A DNA stretch of 64,000 bases from Populus alba (taxonomy: Eukaryota; Streptophyta; Magnoliopsida; Malpighiales; Salicaceae). The position numbers and the translations under genes are program-made. The notes under the pieces are model-generated. The model was not told the DNA's origin. It ran no database searches and saw only the letters and a program-made list of their open reading frames with translations. The stretch lies in the NCBI RefSeq assembly GCF_005239225.2, contig NC_133300.1, positions 5,299,875-5,363,874 of the forward strand. The letters are read 5' to 3'. How positions within the stretch are numbered: the first letter of the stretch is position 1; each line of letters starts with the position of its first letter. Positions 21,152 through 33,868 of this stretch are shown here, one piece after another.

Positions 21152-24100
21152 ATGGGTCCTTTTTATAGAGGTTCGATAAAAGTCATGGATGATCGTTCAT
21201 GGATGTATCTAGATTCACCCCAAGGATTGCGGAGGATGGATTATTGTAACAGGGTTCAAGGTTTTATTAATTTCGCAACATCTATTCCCAGAAATTTTAC
21301 TGGAGGCGGTATTAGGTGTCCATGTAGGAAGTGTCAAAATAAAAAGTATCTGCATCCAGATGTTGTAATGATGCATCTTCTACACAAAGGGTTTGTGGAG
21401 GATTACGAGTGTTGGTATGCACATGGAGAGGTATTTGTTAGTAATAGGAGAATGGGAGAAACGGTGGTTGGGTCAACTTCTAGTGCTAGCAACGTGCATG
21501 AAGCGGCAAATGACAACACTAATCCTTACAGAAACATGGTTATGGATGCAATGAGAATGAATCAAGATAATGTCAATCAATGTCCAATCGTAGAAGAAGA
21601 ACCTAATGCAGAGGCAGCTAGGTTTTTTGATTTGTTGAAAGATTCTGACGAACCATTATGGGATGGCTGCACAAACCACAGTAAATTATCGGCTGTGGCA
21701 CAGGTGTTCACCATCAAGTCAGATCACGGGTTGAGTGAGGCCGGGTATGACAAAATTATTGATTGGGCAAGAAGCATTTTACCAGAAGGGAACAGGCTCA
21801 AAGAGAACTTCTATGCTGCGAAGTCCATGATGAAACCCCTCGGTTTAGGATACCAGAAAATTGACATGTGCCCTAACTTCTGCATGTTATACTACCTTGA
21901 AAATGCTGTGATGACCGAGTGCATGACATGCGGGCATTCCCGTTACAAACCCAGAACTGGCAGGGGAAGACTCTAGTGGCATATAAAAAACTTAGATATT
22001 TCCCGATCACACCTAGACTGCAGAGGTTATTTATGTCACCAAGGACTGCTGAGCACATGACATGGCACCAAAACACACGATGTCGTTGATGGTGTGATGG
22101 TGCATCCTTCTGATGGCGAAAGCGTGGAAACGCTTTAACAGTGTTCATCCTGACTTTTCTGCTGAATCAAGGAATGTTCGACTTGGGTTGTGTACAGACG
22201 GGTTCAACCCATTTGGGTCATTTGCTGCTCCCTATTCTTGTTGGCCGGTCATTCTCACAGTTTATAACTTGCCACCAGGAATGTGTATGAGGCCGGAGTT
22301 CATGTTTCTATCTACTGTCATACCCGGTCCAAGCAGCCCGGGGCGGAATATAGATGTTTGTCTTCGACCGTTGATAGATGAGCTGGCGCAGTTGTGGTCC
22401 TCCGGATCTCTGACTTATGATATATCTAGGAAACAAAATTTCCTTATGAGGGCGGCTTTGATGTGGACTATCAGTGATTTTCCAGCTTATGGAATGCTTT
22501 CTGGTTGGAGCACGCATGGGAAACTCGCATGTCCATACTGCATGGAAAACAACAAGGCATTCACGCTAGCAAACGGAGGTAAAGCTTCTTTTTTTGACTG
22601 TCACCGTCGCTTCTTGCCACTTAATCACAGGTTCAGAAAGAACAGAAAAGATTTCTTTGTTGGTAGAGTTGAAAAAGATGTTGCATCCCCGCGTCTTTCT
22701 GGTGAAGAATTGCATCATGTTGTATCAGAGTACGGTGACATTGTGTTTGGCCTTCAATCAGGTAAGCAAAAGTTTCCTGGTTTTGGTTTGACCCATAATT
22801 GGGTAAAGCGAAGTATCTTTTGGGAGCTTCCGTATTGGAAGACCAATCTTCTCCGCCATAACCTTGACGTCATGCACATTGAAAAGAACGTGTTTGAGAA
22901 TATTTTCAACACCATCATGGATGTGAAGGGGAAGACAAAGGACAACATGAAGGCTAGATTGGATATAGCTTTATACTGTAACCGTAAAAATATGGAGTTG
23001 GTTTATGACGAGTCACGGGTTGCAAAACCAAGGGCAAGCTTCGTGTTAGAGAAAAACGCACAACTGCTAGTCTACAAATGGCTTAAGAGTCTGCGTTTCC
23101 CGGATGGACATGCATCGAACATATCAAGGCTTGTTAACATAGAGGACTGCAGATTGTATGGAATGAAGAGCCATGACTGCCACGTGTTTATGCAAACACT
23201 CATCCCATTAGCTTTTCGTGATTTGTTGCCAAAGGGAATATGGGATGCACTAACGGAGATCAGTCATTTCTTCAGAGATATATGCTCCAGCAAGATGAAT
23301 GTTGAGCACATTGAGATGCTTCAAACGAATATCATCGAGACACTATGCAAACTTGAGATGATATTCCCTCCTTCATTTTTTGACTCAATGGAGCATCTCC
23401 CTATACATCTACCGTTTGAGGCAAAAGCTGGAGGACCGGTCCAGTATAGATGGATGTACCCATTCGAACGGTGAGATATTACAGTTGTAATGGAATTCAT
23501 ATCTTAAAGTATTTGAAAATACTTGAATTGTACTTCAATGCAGGTACTTGTTTAATCTAAAAAAAAAGGTTAAGAACAAGGCGCATGTTGAGGCTTCGAT
23601 ATCTGAGGCCTATATTGTTGAAGAGATATCAACATTTATCTCGTACTATTTCGAACCTCATCTGAGAACAAGAATCAATCGCGTTCCACGACATGACGAT
23701 GGCGGTGAAGTGCCTTCCAGTGGGAACTTGTCAATATTCTCCAATACTGGACGACCCACACCTAAAAATGCTGTAAGAGGAAGATATTTGTCGGAAATAG
23801 AATTCAAACAAGCACACAACTATGTTCTATTTAACTGTGATGAGCTGAGACCATTTATTCAGTAAGTCTATATATGTGTAATAGTAATTAAACTTTGTCA
23901 GTAATATACAGTTAATTATATATTGTAATATCATACACTCATTATCACTTGCAGACAACATCGACAATATTTGCTCTCCAATAACTCGCAGCTGACCGAA
24001 TCCCAGATCTTTCAATTACAAGATGAACAATTTGCCACATGGTTCAGAACACATGTAAGCACTATCACAAACTCATTCTAACGTATGCATGTCATTACGA

Positions 24101-24929
24101 GATTCTCGTTCATTTACCGTGTATTGATGTACATTTAATTACATATATTTACAAGGTTTATCAAATGGGAAGGAGTGCGCCCAAGTCATTGTCTTCATTA
24201 AGCCTCGGCCCTGAAAGAAAAGTTAAGTGCTACAACGGGTATTTTGTCAATGGATATGTTTTCCATACTGAAGAATACGGGCAAGGAAGAAAGACATACA
24301 ACTGCGGTGTTTGTGTTAAGGGATCCACAAGTAGCCAGTTAGAAGTTGACTACTATGGTAGATTAGAAGAGGTCGTCGAACTGCAATATCATAGCGAGCA
24401 GAATAAAGTGTTTTTATTCAAATGCTATTGGTATGACACGACGGACAGAGGAATCAGAGTTGATCCGCACCATGGTCTGGTCGAAATCAACTCAAAAGCT
24501 AGACTCCGCAACATAAACGATGTCTTTGTTTTCGCAAAGCAATGTCAACAAGTTTATTACACATACACCCCTTCATTTAGAAAGGATCGTTCAAGAGTTG
24601 ATTGGTTGTCCGTTTTAAAAACGAAACCACGGGGTCATGTCGAGGTTGTTCAGGATGAGAACGAAGACACAAGTGTGCGAGATGAAGTCTTTCAAGTTCG
24701 TGAGTTGGTTGAACCATATTGAGTTGCTCCTTCGATTGAATTGGAAGAAAATTCAAATTTTCGAGTTCTCGATGATAGTCTTGTTGATATTGACGGAGAG
24801 GAGTTGAATGTTGTTCTCAGCTCTAGCGGACAACCAAATGTCGATGAAGAAGATGATATCCATATTGAAGATTGCGATGAAGATGATGACAATTCAATTG
24901 ACGAGGAAGAAGAAGAAAATTCCGACTAA
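21152..24929 (+). pseudogene. TNPD: CACTA transposase TNPD (tnp2), broken
   Basis: This is the catalytic transposase of the element. The coding sequence starts at 21152 or, more typically, at the MDDRSWMY methionine at 21185. Domains in order are a transposase-associated zinc domain (CPCRKCQN), the tnp2 core (KIDMCPNFCMLYYL to the HIEKNVFENIF block), a DUF4218-type domain (RDLLPKGIWDALTEISHFF), and a DUF4216-type domain near 24430-24640, ending in an acidic tail. Likely introns are 23471-23543, 23862-23954 and 24055-24155, all GT-AG. Between 21960 and 22130 the reading frame shifts at least twice, and a TGA at about 24719 precedes the acidic tail. The gene is otherwise well preserved, so decay is recent. 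Confidence 0.9.
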
Positions 24930-25116
24930 TTATGAACATGAAGCCCTATGTAAAAACATTTGTCTCATGTAATTTAGATTATTGATGATGTATTTTGTAA
25001 AACAAAATATTTACTGTTTAAGCAATGTGGTTATTGTGTTTATGTGATGGACAGTTTATCAGTTAAGTTTCTGCAGGAAGGTAAACAGGCAATACAAAGA
25101 CAAACTTTCCTGCATA
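24930..25116 (+). other. Short spacer after TNPD
   Basis: AT-rich sequence that is probably 3' UTR of the transposase gene. No polyadenylation signal could be confirmed. Confidence 0.35.
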
Positions 25117-25665
25117 ATGCCACAATCACCGACGGCCATGCCGACAGAATCACCGTCCGTCGGTATCTCACAGAGAGTTCGAAAATATTTACAACAAAAT
25201 GCCACAATCACCGACGTCCATGCCGACGGACTCACCGTCCGTCGGTATCTCACAGAGAGTTCGAAAATATTTACAACAAAATGCCACAATCACCGATGGC
25301 CATGCCGACGGAATAACATCCGTCGGCATCTCACAGTAAGCTCGATAACATAAAACCACCATCGACGGTATTACCGACGGCGTAGCTCCGTCGGTAATTT
25401 GTCGGTTACCCATTTTACCGACAGAATTACCGACGGACCGCGCGTTTCCCAAAGTGCGTTAATTAATGCGCCCCTGAACTTGTCAGATTACCGACGGAAT
25501 CACCGACGGACTTCGAAAATTTTGGAGGGCTTTTAAAAATTTGGGGCGAAATTCGAAAAATACCGACGGAATTTTGACCTTGTACTGACGGATTTGTAAC
25601 CTGTTACCGACGGATGTTAATTCCGTCGGTGGAGTCCGTCGGTAAAATTGACCTATAAGTTCCAC
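25117..25665. promoter_or_regulatory. Internal ACCGACGG cluster between the two CACTA genes
   Basis: It begins with three direct copies of an 80-bp unit (from about 25117, 25197 and 25277) containing aatgccacaatcaccgacg and ccgtcggtatctcacagagag. These are followed by further ACCGACGGA motifs to about 25650. The motif is the same as in the terminal zones, but the cluster lies in the middle of the element, just upstream of the second gene. It may serve as that gene's promoter, or it may be the joined ends of two elements. Confidence 0.7.
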
Positions 25666-26896
25666 CCCCGCCGCTTCGCCTCATTTTTTCTTCTTCTCCC
25701 CGCCGCTTCTTCTCTTCTCCTGCGTTTTTCAGCCTAGATTTTTCATTTTTTCCCCCTCAATCCTTAAACACTTTCACCTTTAATCTCTAGCAAGATTTGG
25801 TGTTGTAAATCTTCATTATATTAAAAGGTATGTGTTTTTTTTCTAATTTATTTTATTTTATTTTATTTTTAGTTGTTTTTATTTTTGTTGTGTTGGTGTT
25901 TTTGTTGCAATGTAGATAAAGTTTTGAATTTGACACATTATTAAGGTATGTATATTTCGTTCCCTTTTTTTTTTGAATATTTTTTGAATTTGTTGAATAT
26001 TTGTTAATTTAATTGTTGAATAATTGAATTTATTTGTTGAATTTATTGAATATTTTTGTTGTTGTGTTGTTAGAATTGTTATTAGGTAATTTAACTTAGA
26101 ATTAGTTAAAGTTGAATTTTTTTGAATATTTTTTGAATTTTTTTAATTTGTTGAATATTTGTTAATTTAATTGTTGAATAATTGAATTTAATTGTTGGAT
26201 TTATTGAATATTTTTTGTTGTTGTGTTGCTAGAATTGTTATTAGGTAATTTAACTTAGAATTAGTTAAAGTTGAATTTTTTTGAATATTTTTTGAATTTG
26301 TTGAATATTTGTTAATTTAATTGTTGAATAATTGAATTTAATTGTTGGATTTATTGAATATTTTTTGTTGTTGTGTTGCTAGAATTGTTATTAGGTTAAT
26401 TTAACTTAGAATTAGTTAAAGTTGAATTTTTTGAATATTTTTTTGAATTTGTTGAATATTTGTTAATTTAATTGTTGAATAATTGAATTTAATTGTTGGA
26501 TTTATTGATATTTTTTGTTGTTGTGTTGTTAGAATTGTTATTAGTTAATTTAACTTAGAATTAGTTAAAGTTGAATTTTTTGAATTTTTTTTGAATTTTT
26601 TGAATTTGTTGAATTGTAATTGTTAATTTGTTGAAGTATAATTTGTTGAATTTATTGAATTTATTTTTTGTTATATTTTTTATTGTTTTGAATATAATTA
26701 TTGATTAATTTGTGAATTGTAATTGTTAACGTTGAATTTATCTCTTAGGATTAATAGTTGAATATGTTGGAATAATTAGTATAGATTGGTTCGATTGGTT
26801 GTGGCTATTGTTAATATTTGCAGGTTTGTGGATTTGGGTAGTATCTTTTTTAACTTTTGAATTTTATTTTACAATTATTAATATAAAATTTTTTAG
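25666..26896 (+). repeat. AT-rich leader with about 150-bp tandem repeat
   Basis: A C/T-rich stretch (25666-25760) is followed by at least three and probably four copies of a unit of about 150 bp. It contains gaattgttattaggtaattt-aacttagaattagttaaag and lies at about 26085, 26235, 26383 and 26533. It probably lies in the 5' UTR intron of the TNPA-like gene. Confidence 0.75.
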
Positions 26897-28611
26897 ATGC
26901 GCAAAATGAAAACCAGAGCTGGTCGTCAAGTCGAATCAAGTTCGTCTAGCAGCGATGATGATGTTTCCTTAGGTGCCTCTCAAGAAGAGGCACCTACACC
27001 ACCTGCGCCGTCAACCGATGCTGCCTCTTCCAGCGATGTTTCACATCGCAGACGCAGCATGCCTTCGAAGCGGAATCAATTTACCCGCCAGTTCGAGGCA
27101 CAGTGGAAGGACGATCTTTCAATGTAAGTTTGTTAATGTTTTAGTTTTTTTATATAAAAAAAACAAATTTAAAACATAATTTATGAAGTAATCACAAATT
27201 AATTTCATTTCTTTTCAGGTTCACAAACATTGAGGCCGCCCGATTATATCATCGGCGTTTAAGCGTCGATGGAGATTCCATTGTTTCAATGGAGTCAGAT
27301 ATCCAGACATCCTGAATGGATGCCTCAAATCAATGCATGGTTTCGTAGATTTGAGGTTCGTGTTAATATATAATTTTCAGCTTATTTCTAATTATAAATT
27401 CATGTTATAATTGTAAATAAATTATTAACATTTTAAAAAATTATTTTTTTATATACAACATCGATTCTGCTGGGACGATGAACATGACAGTGTTGTGAGG
27501 AGGGTGTGGGAAAATCACGCGGCAATTAGGTAACATCGAAAACAATACGACTTTTTTTTACATAATTATTTATGTTTTGAAATGTAATTTTTTCGTGCGT
27601 GATTTTTGGTATGACGCCCAGAAAAAAGCAAAAAAAACAGCGAGGGATAAGGGGTTACAAGGCTGGAACGATGTTGCGGTTTGGAGGGATTTCAAACCAA
27701 TATACATCCCGGAAGATATATGGCCGCACTATCTTCAGCACGTGACGTCTGAGCGGTTCACTCGACGCTCACAGTCCGGTGCCGGCAATCGGAATCGGCA
27801 AATTCATGGCTCGGTTACAACGCACACCGGCGGCTCCGTTCCATTTGCTGCACATGCGAAACGGATGGTAAGATTAATTTAAATGAAATATATCGTTCAA
27901 TTAATTTGTTGTTAATACATTTTTTTCATTATATATAGGCTACGTCTCTTGGACGTGAGCCGAGCCCTATGGAGCTGTTTGTGGAGACGCACGTGCGGAG
28001 TCATGACCGCCAAAAGGGGACGCAACAGTTCGTTGACAACCGTGCTCAACAGTTTGTGGTGTGTTTGTTTAACCATTTTATTTTGTAAGTTATTATTATG
28101 TTTATTGAATTGAATATGATTATTTTTTTTTCAGGAGACCTATAATAATCGGTTGAGGGAGAGATACGGGGATGATCCTTCGACCCATCCGGAATTCGAT
28201 CCGGATTTGTGGATGGAGGCTGGATCGTCAGGTGGACCCGATAAAAATCGGGTTTACGGGCTCTCCAACACTACCGCTGCCAAGTTGCGGTCGACCGGTA
28301 CTGCTTCAACCGGTGGGAGCTCCCAATCTGTATCGAGCTCCCAATCTAAGGAGTTTGTGGCCTTGCAGCAAAGGTGCGACCACCTATCAGAGGCGTACAC
28401 ACAACTCAAAGAAGAGCAAAGATTGGCGAATGAACAACACAGATTGGCGGACGAACAACGCAGAGCAGAGTCTGAACAACAAAGAGCGGCCTATGAAGAG
28501 CTTCGTCAAATGGTCATGAACATGACACAAGGCGGAACATGTGCGCCTAATCCTTTTTGGCCGCCTAACCCCCACCCTCCTCCTCCTCCTCCTCCTCCAC
28601 CTTTATATTAA
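26897..28611 (+). pseudogene. TNPA: CACTA TNPA-like gene (Transposase_24 type)
   Basis: The second gene of the element encodes the DNA-binding partner of the transposase. The first exon (26897-27123) has a Ser/Asp-rich region and a basic RRRSMPSKRNQF stretch. Later exons are near 27219-27355, 27460-27530, 27590-27868, 27939-28059 and 28136-28611. The last two carry the plant Ptta/En-Spm (Transposase_24) signature: RSHDRQKG, then RERYGDDPSTHPEFDPDLW. A glutamine/arginine-rich coiled-coil segment (ANEQHRLADEQRRAESEQQ) and a proline tail follow. The second exon appears to need a frameshift, and the splice site before the third is unclear, so I call it a probable pseudogene. Confidence 0.8.
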
Positions 28612-28756
28612 TTGTTTTTTTTTTTAAACACATTCATTTTGTAATGAATATTATTTAACTTTGAGTTTTTGTTGCTTAATATAAATTTTATTTGCATAAT
28701 TGGTTTGTATTACTATTAATTTATATTAATTTTTCTAAATAATTAAAAAAAAATTA

Positions 28757-29175
28757 CACAGGGATTTATCGACGGAATAAATCCGTCGGCATTGGACAGT
28801 GTCTGAGGTATGCCATCCCATCACCGACATACTCACCGACGGAAATAATCCGTCGGTATAAAAATACCGACGAATTTACAGACGGATTTATTCGGTCGGT
28901 ATGAAATATCACCGACACTTTTGCCGACGGAGTTAGTCCGTCGGTATTTACATAACACCGACGGAATGTATTCCGTCGGTACATTCCAAGCGGGAAACTT
29001 TTTTTTTTTTGGCGCGCACAGGCCGTCGGTAAATGTGTTTTTTTATTACCGACGGAATGTGGAATCACCGACAAAAGGTATTCCGACGGGAGTATTCCAT
29101 CGGTAATATAGTCGGTAAATAATTTACCGACGAACGTTCTGTCACACACCGACGGAATATTTCTGTCGATAAAAC
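28757..29175. promoter_or_regulatory. 3' subterminal repeat zone of CACTA element
   Basis: ACCGACGGA motifs in both orientations run up to the TIR, mirroring the zone at 20219-20690. They are expected binding sites for the TNPA-like protein. The minus-strand ORF at 28766-29215 is made of these repeats. Confidence 0.8.
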
Positions 29176-29195
29176 TGTGAAATCTTGTAGTGTTA

Positions 29196-30299
29196 GTGGT
29201 CAACTTTTCTATCATCTCTTTTAAGTCTATGTATTATTCAATTTATTTCATTTTATGGAAACAAAGGTAGAGTCTTTAGTTTCCATGCAAAATAAGATTA
29301 TTTATTTTTTTTTGTCCTTTTTAATATGTAATATATATAAGGAAGAAGCTAAACGGATCTTGGGTTACATAGTTAGTTTAAAATATTACATACAATTTAA
29401 TAAAAATCTCAAACCTAAATTACTTGTATGATGTGGAACATCTATGAGTATTGGAAGAAGGAAATAAATATAACCCTTAATTAATTAAATCAAATTGTTG
29501 TAAGCAAAAGTAACGTCGCAAGTGCTTATGTGTTCTCTCTTTTGTTCAAATAACCAAGTTGATATAAATCATAAAAACGACTTTTCCATGGATGATATCT
29601 TTCACTAGTCAAGAATTAATCAAGATCTCCTCCTTGTGGATTTTTTTTTTTTTTTGTTAGGTTATACTAATTCTTCCATTGCATCGATCAATGGACAATC
29701 TCTTAGATTTGGTGTATCTTGTGATTGTGTCATTGTAACCTTATATATTATATTAGTTCAAAAAAAGAAACAACATGTAAACATATAGATCTTAAATCTT
29801 GAACTTCTAGAATGCAATGAAGAATATTGAGTCCTCGAATATTTTCTCCTGTTTCTTTTGAGCAGGTGAGGAGCTGGGAGGCACAAAGCATATCTTCATC
29901 TTTATATGGGGTGAGGATGACTGTAAAGTTCCCAAAACAGGTGTTTAATTGCCTAAATCGACGAGAAAGAGATTTTTATTATATATTTTTTTGGAAATTC
30001 ATTTCAGATTATAGGCATTGAAAAATGTGCTATGTTGTACATGATGTTTTGCATTATGTTGTTGCTTGATGTTAATGAAAATATCTAGTATAAAAACACA
30101 AATCAATATAAAAACTGAGAATCGACCTTCCATCATATAAAGTTTAAGTCTTTAAAATAAAATGTAACCTCAACTATCTTGTTCTACCATTTTTAATGCC
30201 CGTTTAATGTGAAGAATGCAGACCAAGCTTCAACAATTAATGGAAACTGGGTTCTAATGACAAGACTAGCTAGACTGATTTTATTAGGGGAAAATGCAG
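29196..30299. other. AT-rich DNA, nothing recognised
   Basis: Several short ORFs without domains. A near-duplicate phrase (gaatgcagaccaagcttcaacaat) occurs at about 30212 and 30293. Confidence 0.45.
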
Positions 30300-30763
30300 A
30301 CCAAGCTTCAACAATGGGCTACCTTACTCCATAAACTCTCAGGATCAGGATAACACCCTGATGAGAGATAGCTGCAAACTTCAAATGAGAAAAGGTAACC
30401 ATGTAAATTTTTGGAAAGACACTTGGCTGACTGGTTTCTGTCTAGCTAACTCTTATCCTACACTATTTCGGCTCTCTTTTTGAATTGGATAAGACCCCTT
30501 AGAGCTAGAGAGAATCTGAATTTCATGGGCTAATTTTTTATCTAAATCTAGTAGGAATTCATCAAACGAATAGAGATAAATTGATATGGGAATAGGGGAA
30601 GGAAGGTGAGTATATTGTGAACTCCTATATGCTTTTCTTTGACAGGACAAGGTTTGCCAGAACTAAACCATATGCTACAGACACTTGGAAATTAAGTTGT
30701 CCTCTGAAAACATAAATGACATTATGGCTGGCTCTAAATGAAGGCCTCTGCACTGGAGTTTTC
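30300..30763 (+). pseudogene. LINE ORF2 C-terminal remnant (zf-RVT region)
   Basis: The plus strand shows short collinear pieces of the zf-RVT region downstream of LINE reverse transcriptase: GNHVNFWKDTWL near 30390, then TWKLSCPLK and LWLALNEGL at about 30690-30750. Stops lie between them. The last piece ends at GVF and is cut exactly where the next repeat begins (TGTTGTG at 30764). The continuation on the far side was not found. Confidence 0.6.
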
Positions 30764-32089
30764 TGTTGTGCGGAATCCGGCGACCGGTGATGTACTGATA
30801 ATTGCTCATAGGAGGGGAAGCACACTGACACACAATAATTTACGTGGTTCGGCAAAACCACCTACATCCACGGGAGAGAGTCCATTTCATTTAGAGATAG
30901 AGAAAGGATACAATAAATACATGGAGGAGAAGGATCACATCCACTCTACTCAACTCACTCATTGTTGCCCTTGCAGCTGCTGCAATGGCTGCTGCCATTG
31001 TAGCTCTCTTTTTCTCTCTATTCTCTTTACATGTCTCACAACCTCTCACATTTTGCTCTCTTTCTTAGTGCCTCTTTATAGGCATCAATGGCAGCTCCTC
31101 TTGCTCCTTTGTCATCAATGGTGGCTGCCAAACTCATCTCTTTTTCAACAAAGGCTGCTGCCAACTTCTTCTCTTCTTCAACAATGGTGGCTACCAAAGT
31201 CAATGGTTGTAGCCACCATTTGTTGCACATGTAATGGCAACATACCTAACAATCACCCCTTTTTCCATTCATGTTGGGCAATTGTCCGCTTGCTTCTTCA
31301 GTACAAGCTTGCATCTTGCAGCTCTTCCAAGCTTACCATTCTGAGAGCGTCCGTGGCCAAGTTTACAGGTACTCGCCAAACCTTTCAATCACCAGAGTCA
31401 CCAAAGCACACCTTTTCTCACACAAAAGGATCACTACAACCAGATGGTCTGCCACTTCACATTTGAAGAGTGTTAACGCTTGTCTCTGGGATACAACATT
31501 CCCCTTCGAGCGTATCAACCATGCTCGGTCCGGAATGATTCATCAAGCCTCACACCAAGGCTTACAACACCCCCTCAAACGGATATTCCAAGTGCGACAG
31601 TCATTATCTGAGTATCTCAATATGATCATAAGCTCACCACTCTTCCAAGAGTCTACTCATCCAGGAGTTGCGCCTGCCCTCTGTTCCATCCTAGGAACCA
31701 CGCCTTACTTCTCCGTGAGTCTCTCGCTCTTAGTCTCAAGAGTCCAGGTAGCTCTCCACCTTTAACCATGGGGACAGCCCGTTAAGGTTGATCCATATCT
31801 GTCTTGATACTGTGAGTATTACAATGCCTTCACCGAGCTCACCACCTTGACAAGAGTCAACTTGTTCCCGGAACCTGCGCATGCCCACTGCTCCTTCATA
31901 GCAGTCGTGTCTTAATGCTCCACAAGTCATCCACTTATTGTCCAAGGCAAGTGTCTTCTAGCTCATTGATCTTTAGCATGGGGGCAATATCCATGAAAGT
32001 CAATCTTGCATTTGTCTTCATACTCATCATAGCCATTTTATTTGGCTATACACTTGTCCACTCATATCTAGCCATCACATTGCCTCTGG

Positions 32090-32645
32090 GGCGTTCTGAA
32101 CTGGGCTTATTTAAGGCCCACACACCTTCTCCTCGGGTGTTTCCACTCGTCGTCATACGGCGGTCTAAATAGGGCTCCTATCATAGCCCTTACACCTTCC
32201 ATATGAGGTGTCTCTGCTCATTGTCATGCGGCTTTATGTCCCTCACACCTTCTCCGAAGGTGTCTTCGCCCATTGTCATGGGGCAGTATGATCTTGGGCT
32301 CATATCATGGCCCTCACATCTTCTGTCTGAGATGTCTCCGCCTGTCGTCATGAGACGGCCTGAACATGGACTCATATCAAGGTCCTCACACCTTTCATCT
32401 GAGGTGTCTCCGCCTGTCATCATGAGACGACCTGATCTTTGACTCATATCATGGTCCTCACACCTTCTCCTCGGGTGTCTCCATTCGTCGTCATGCGGCG
32501 GTCTGAAATGGGGCTCCTATCATGGCCCTCACACCTTCTCTAAGATGTCTTCGCCTATTTTCATAAGGCGGTCTGAACTGGGGCTCCTCTCATGGCCCTC
32601 ATACCTTCTCCTCAGGTTTCTCTGCCTTTCATAGGCAGTCGCATC
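32090..32645. repeat. Tandem repeat, about 75-bp units
   Basis: Seven to eight diverged units contain catggccctcacaccttctc and tgtctccgcc-gtcgtcatg-ggcggtctgaa. The ORFs on both strands here are repeat translations, such as the minus-strand SPRSGRLMMTGGDTS-like peptides. Confidence 0.8.
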
Positions 32646-33667
32646 CTCCTTCAGCTGGGATGCCTTAGTGGCTCCAAGATTCTCTACCACCATGTGGACT
32701 TGGGAGAGATTACTGCCACTGACTACATAGAAAGAGAAAGTTGCAGTATACTCCTCGCAATCCTCCACCTCGATTTCTATGTTTGGAGCTTCTACGCCTT
32801 TCTGCTTGACAGCTCCACCTACACCACCTCTCTTTGGTGTCTTCGCCTTTCATAGGCGGTCGCCTTTTATCACAGGCGTTTGTACCCCCTCAATTACGTG
32901 CCTCTGCAACAGCTCATCTTTCCATCCTTGCATGCATTGGAAAGGTCTTCGCATGTTGTCTTCATCAAGAGCACAAGAGACTTCTTGTTGTACAACCTTT
33001 ACACAGTCTCTGCTCTGAGCTTCATCTGGGAACTCTTCTTCTCTTTGCACCTGTTGTCTCATTACAGTAACTCGTTAGATCCCTCGGGTACTTCTGCACA
33101 ATCTCCATGTGCCCTCGTGCAATTTCTGTTCTCCAGATTTCTCTCTATTCCTTGCTTATGTTTGACAGCAGCTCATCCCGTCACAACACCTATCCAAGTC
33201 AAAATAGGGTGCCAATCTTTATCCCCTTGCTGTATTTCTCCTCCATTATCAGGGTCTTCATCAATTCTCCCCTCGAGAAATCACAGTTATCGAATCTACC
33301 TTCTTTGGAGAAATCACCACTCCATCAGATCCTTGATCATACGGAACCCAACTGTTCCCCTTGTGTCGTCTTCCTGCTAGTCTTCACTAGTTTCGTTACA
33401 AACTGTTATATATATGAAAATAGTACCGTATGGATAATCCTTCTACTAAGCAAGTTCCCAAGAAAGATTGGAGGGGTCACACTGGTCACACTTAAAACCC
33501 AATCTCCTAGACAAAACTTCTTAGGCCATATCTATCCATTGTACTATCTCTTCGTATATACAACCATTTGCTAGCTTTGTTGCGACTTTCCTTTACAAGT
33601 GATCTGGGTATCTTGGTTTCATACCTGATTTCTCAACATCTAGCAAGACTACTAGTGCTTAGATTCG

Positions 33668-33868
33668 TCAAGATTGGTCTTCGTCAATTTTCACTCTCCC
33701 CCTCAAATCGACCACATGACCGGGTGTCCAAAGTGTCCTAATTTTGCCTTCCTTCGAGGCATTAAATTCTTCATTTAATAGTTCAGCACATGTAATTGGG
33801 TAAACATATGCACCTTCTTCTTCTTCATCTTCATCGACCACCATGATGACCTTCAGATGCCTCCTCAT
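33668..33868 (-). other. Short ORF behind a TATA-like box
   Basis: A 66-aa minus-strand ORF starts MRRHLKVIMVVDEDEEEEGA. It begins about 10 bp downstream of GAATTATAAAAGAG (about 33875-33888). It has an acidic run but no domain that I recognise. Its C-terminus overlaps the polypurine-like GATTTGAGGGGGAG. It is probably part of the surrounding repeat and may not be translated. Confidence 0.3.

Larger units (their letters stand above)
20201..29192 (+). mobile_element. Complete CACTA (En/Spm-type) DNA transposon, 8992 bp
   Basis: The element starts CACTACCAGAAAAT and ends with the complement of CACTACAAGATTT. It is flanked by the 3-bp duplication TTA (20198-20200 and 29193-29195), the length expected for CACTA elements. 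Subterminal zones (20219-20690 and 28757-29175) are packed with ACCGACGGA motifs in both orientations, and a third cluster lies internally (25117-25660). It carries a TNPD transposase gene and a TNPA-like gene, both on the plus strand. The transposase is broken, so movement would need help in trans. Confidence 0.95.

Noticed and set aside
25044..25452. ORFs on both strands in the internal CACTA cluster
   Set aside because: They translate the 80-bp repeat in several frames; none is conserved as protein.
28387..28575. Minus-strand ORF of 62 aa within the TNPA-like last exon
   Set aside because: Antisense shadow of the coiled-coil coding sequence.
32190..32768. Repetitive ORFs such as the 85-aa minus-strand one
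   Set aside because: Products of the 75-bp tandem repeat; reading frames change from unit to unit.
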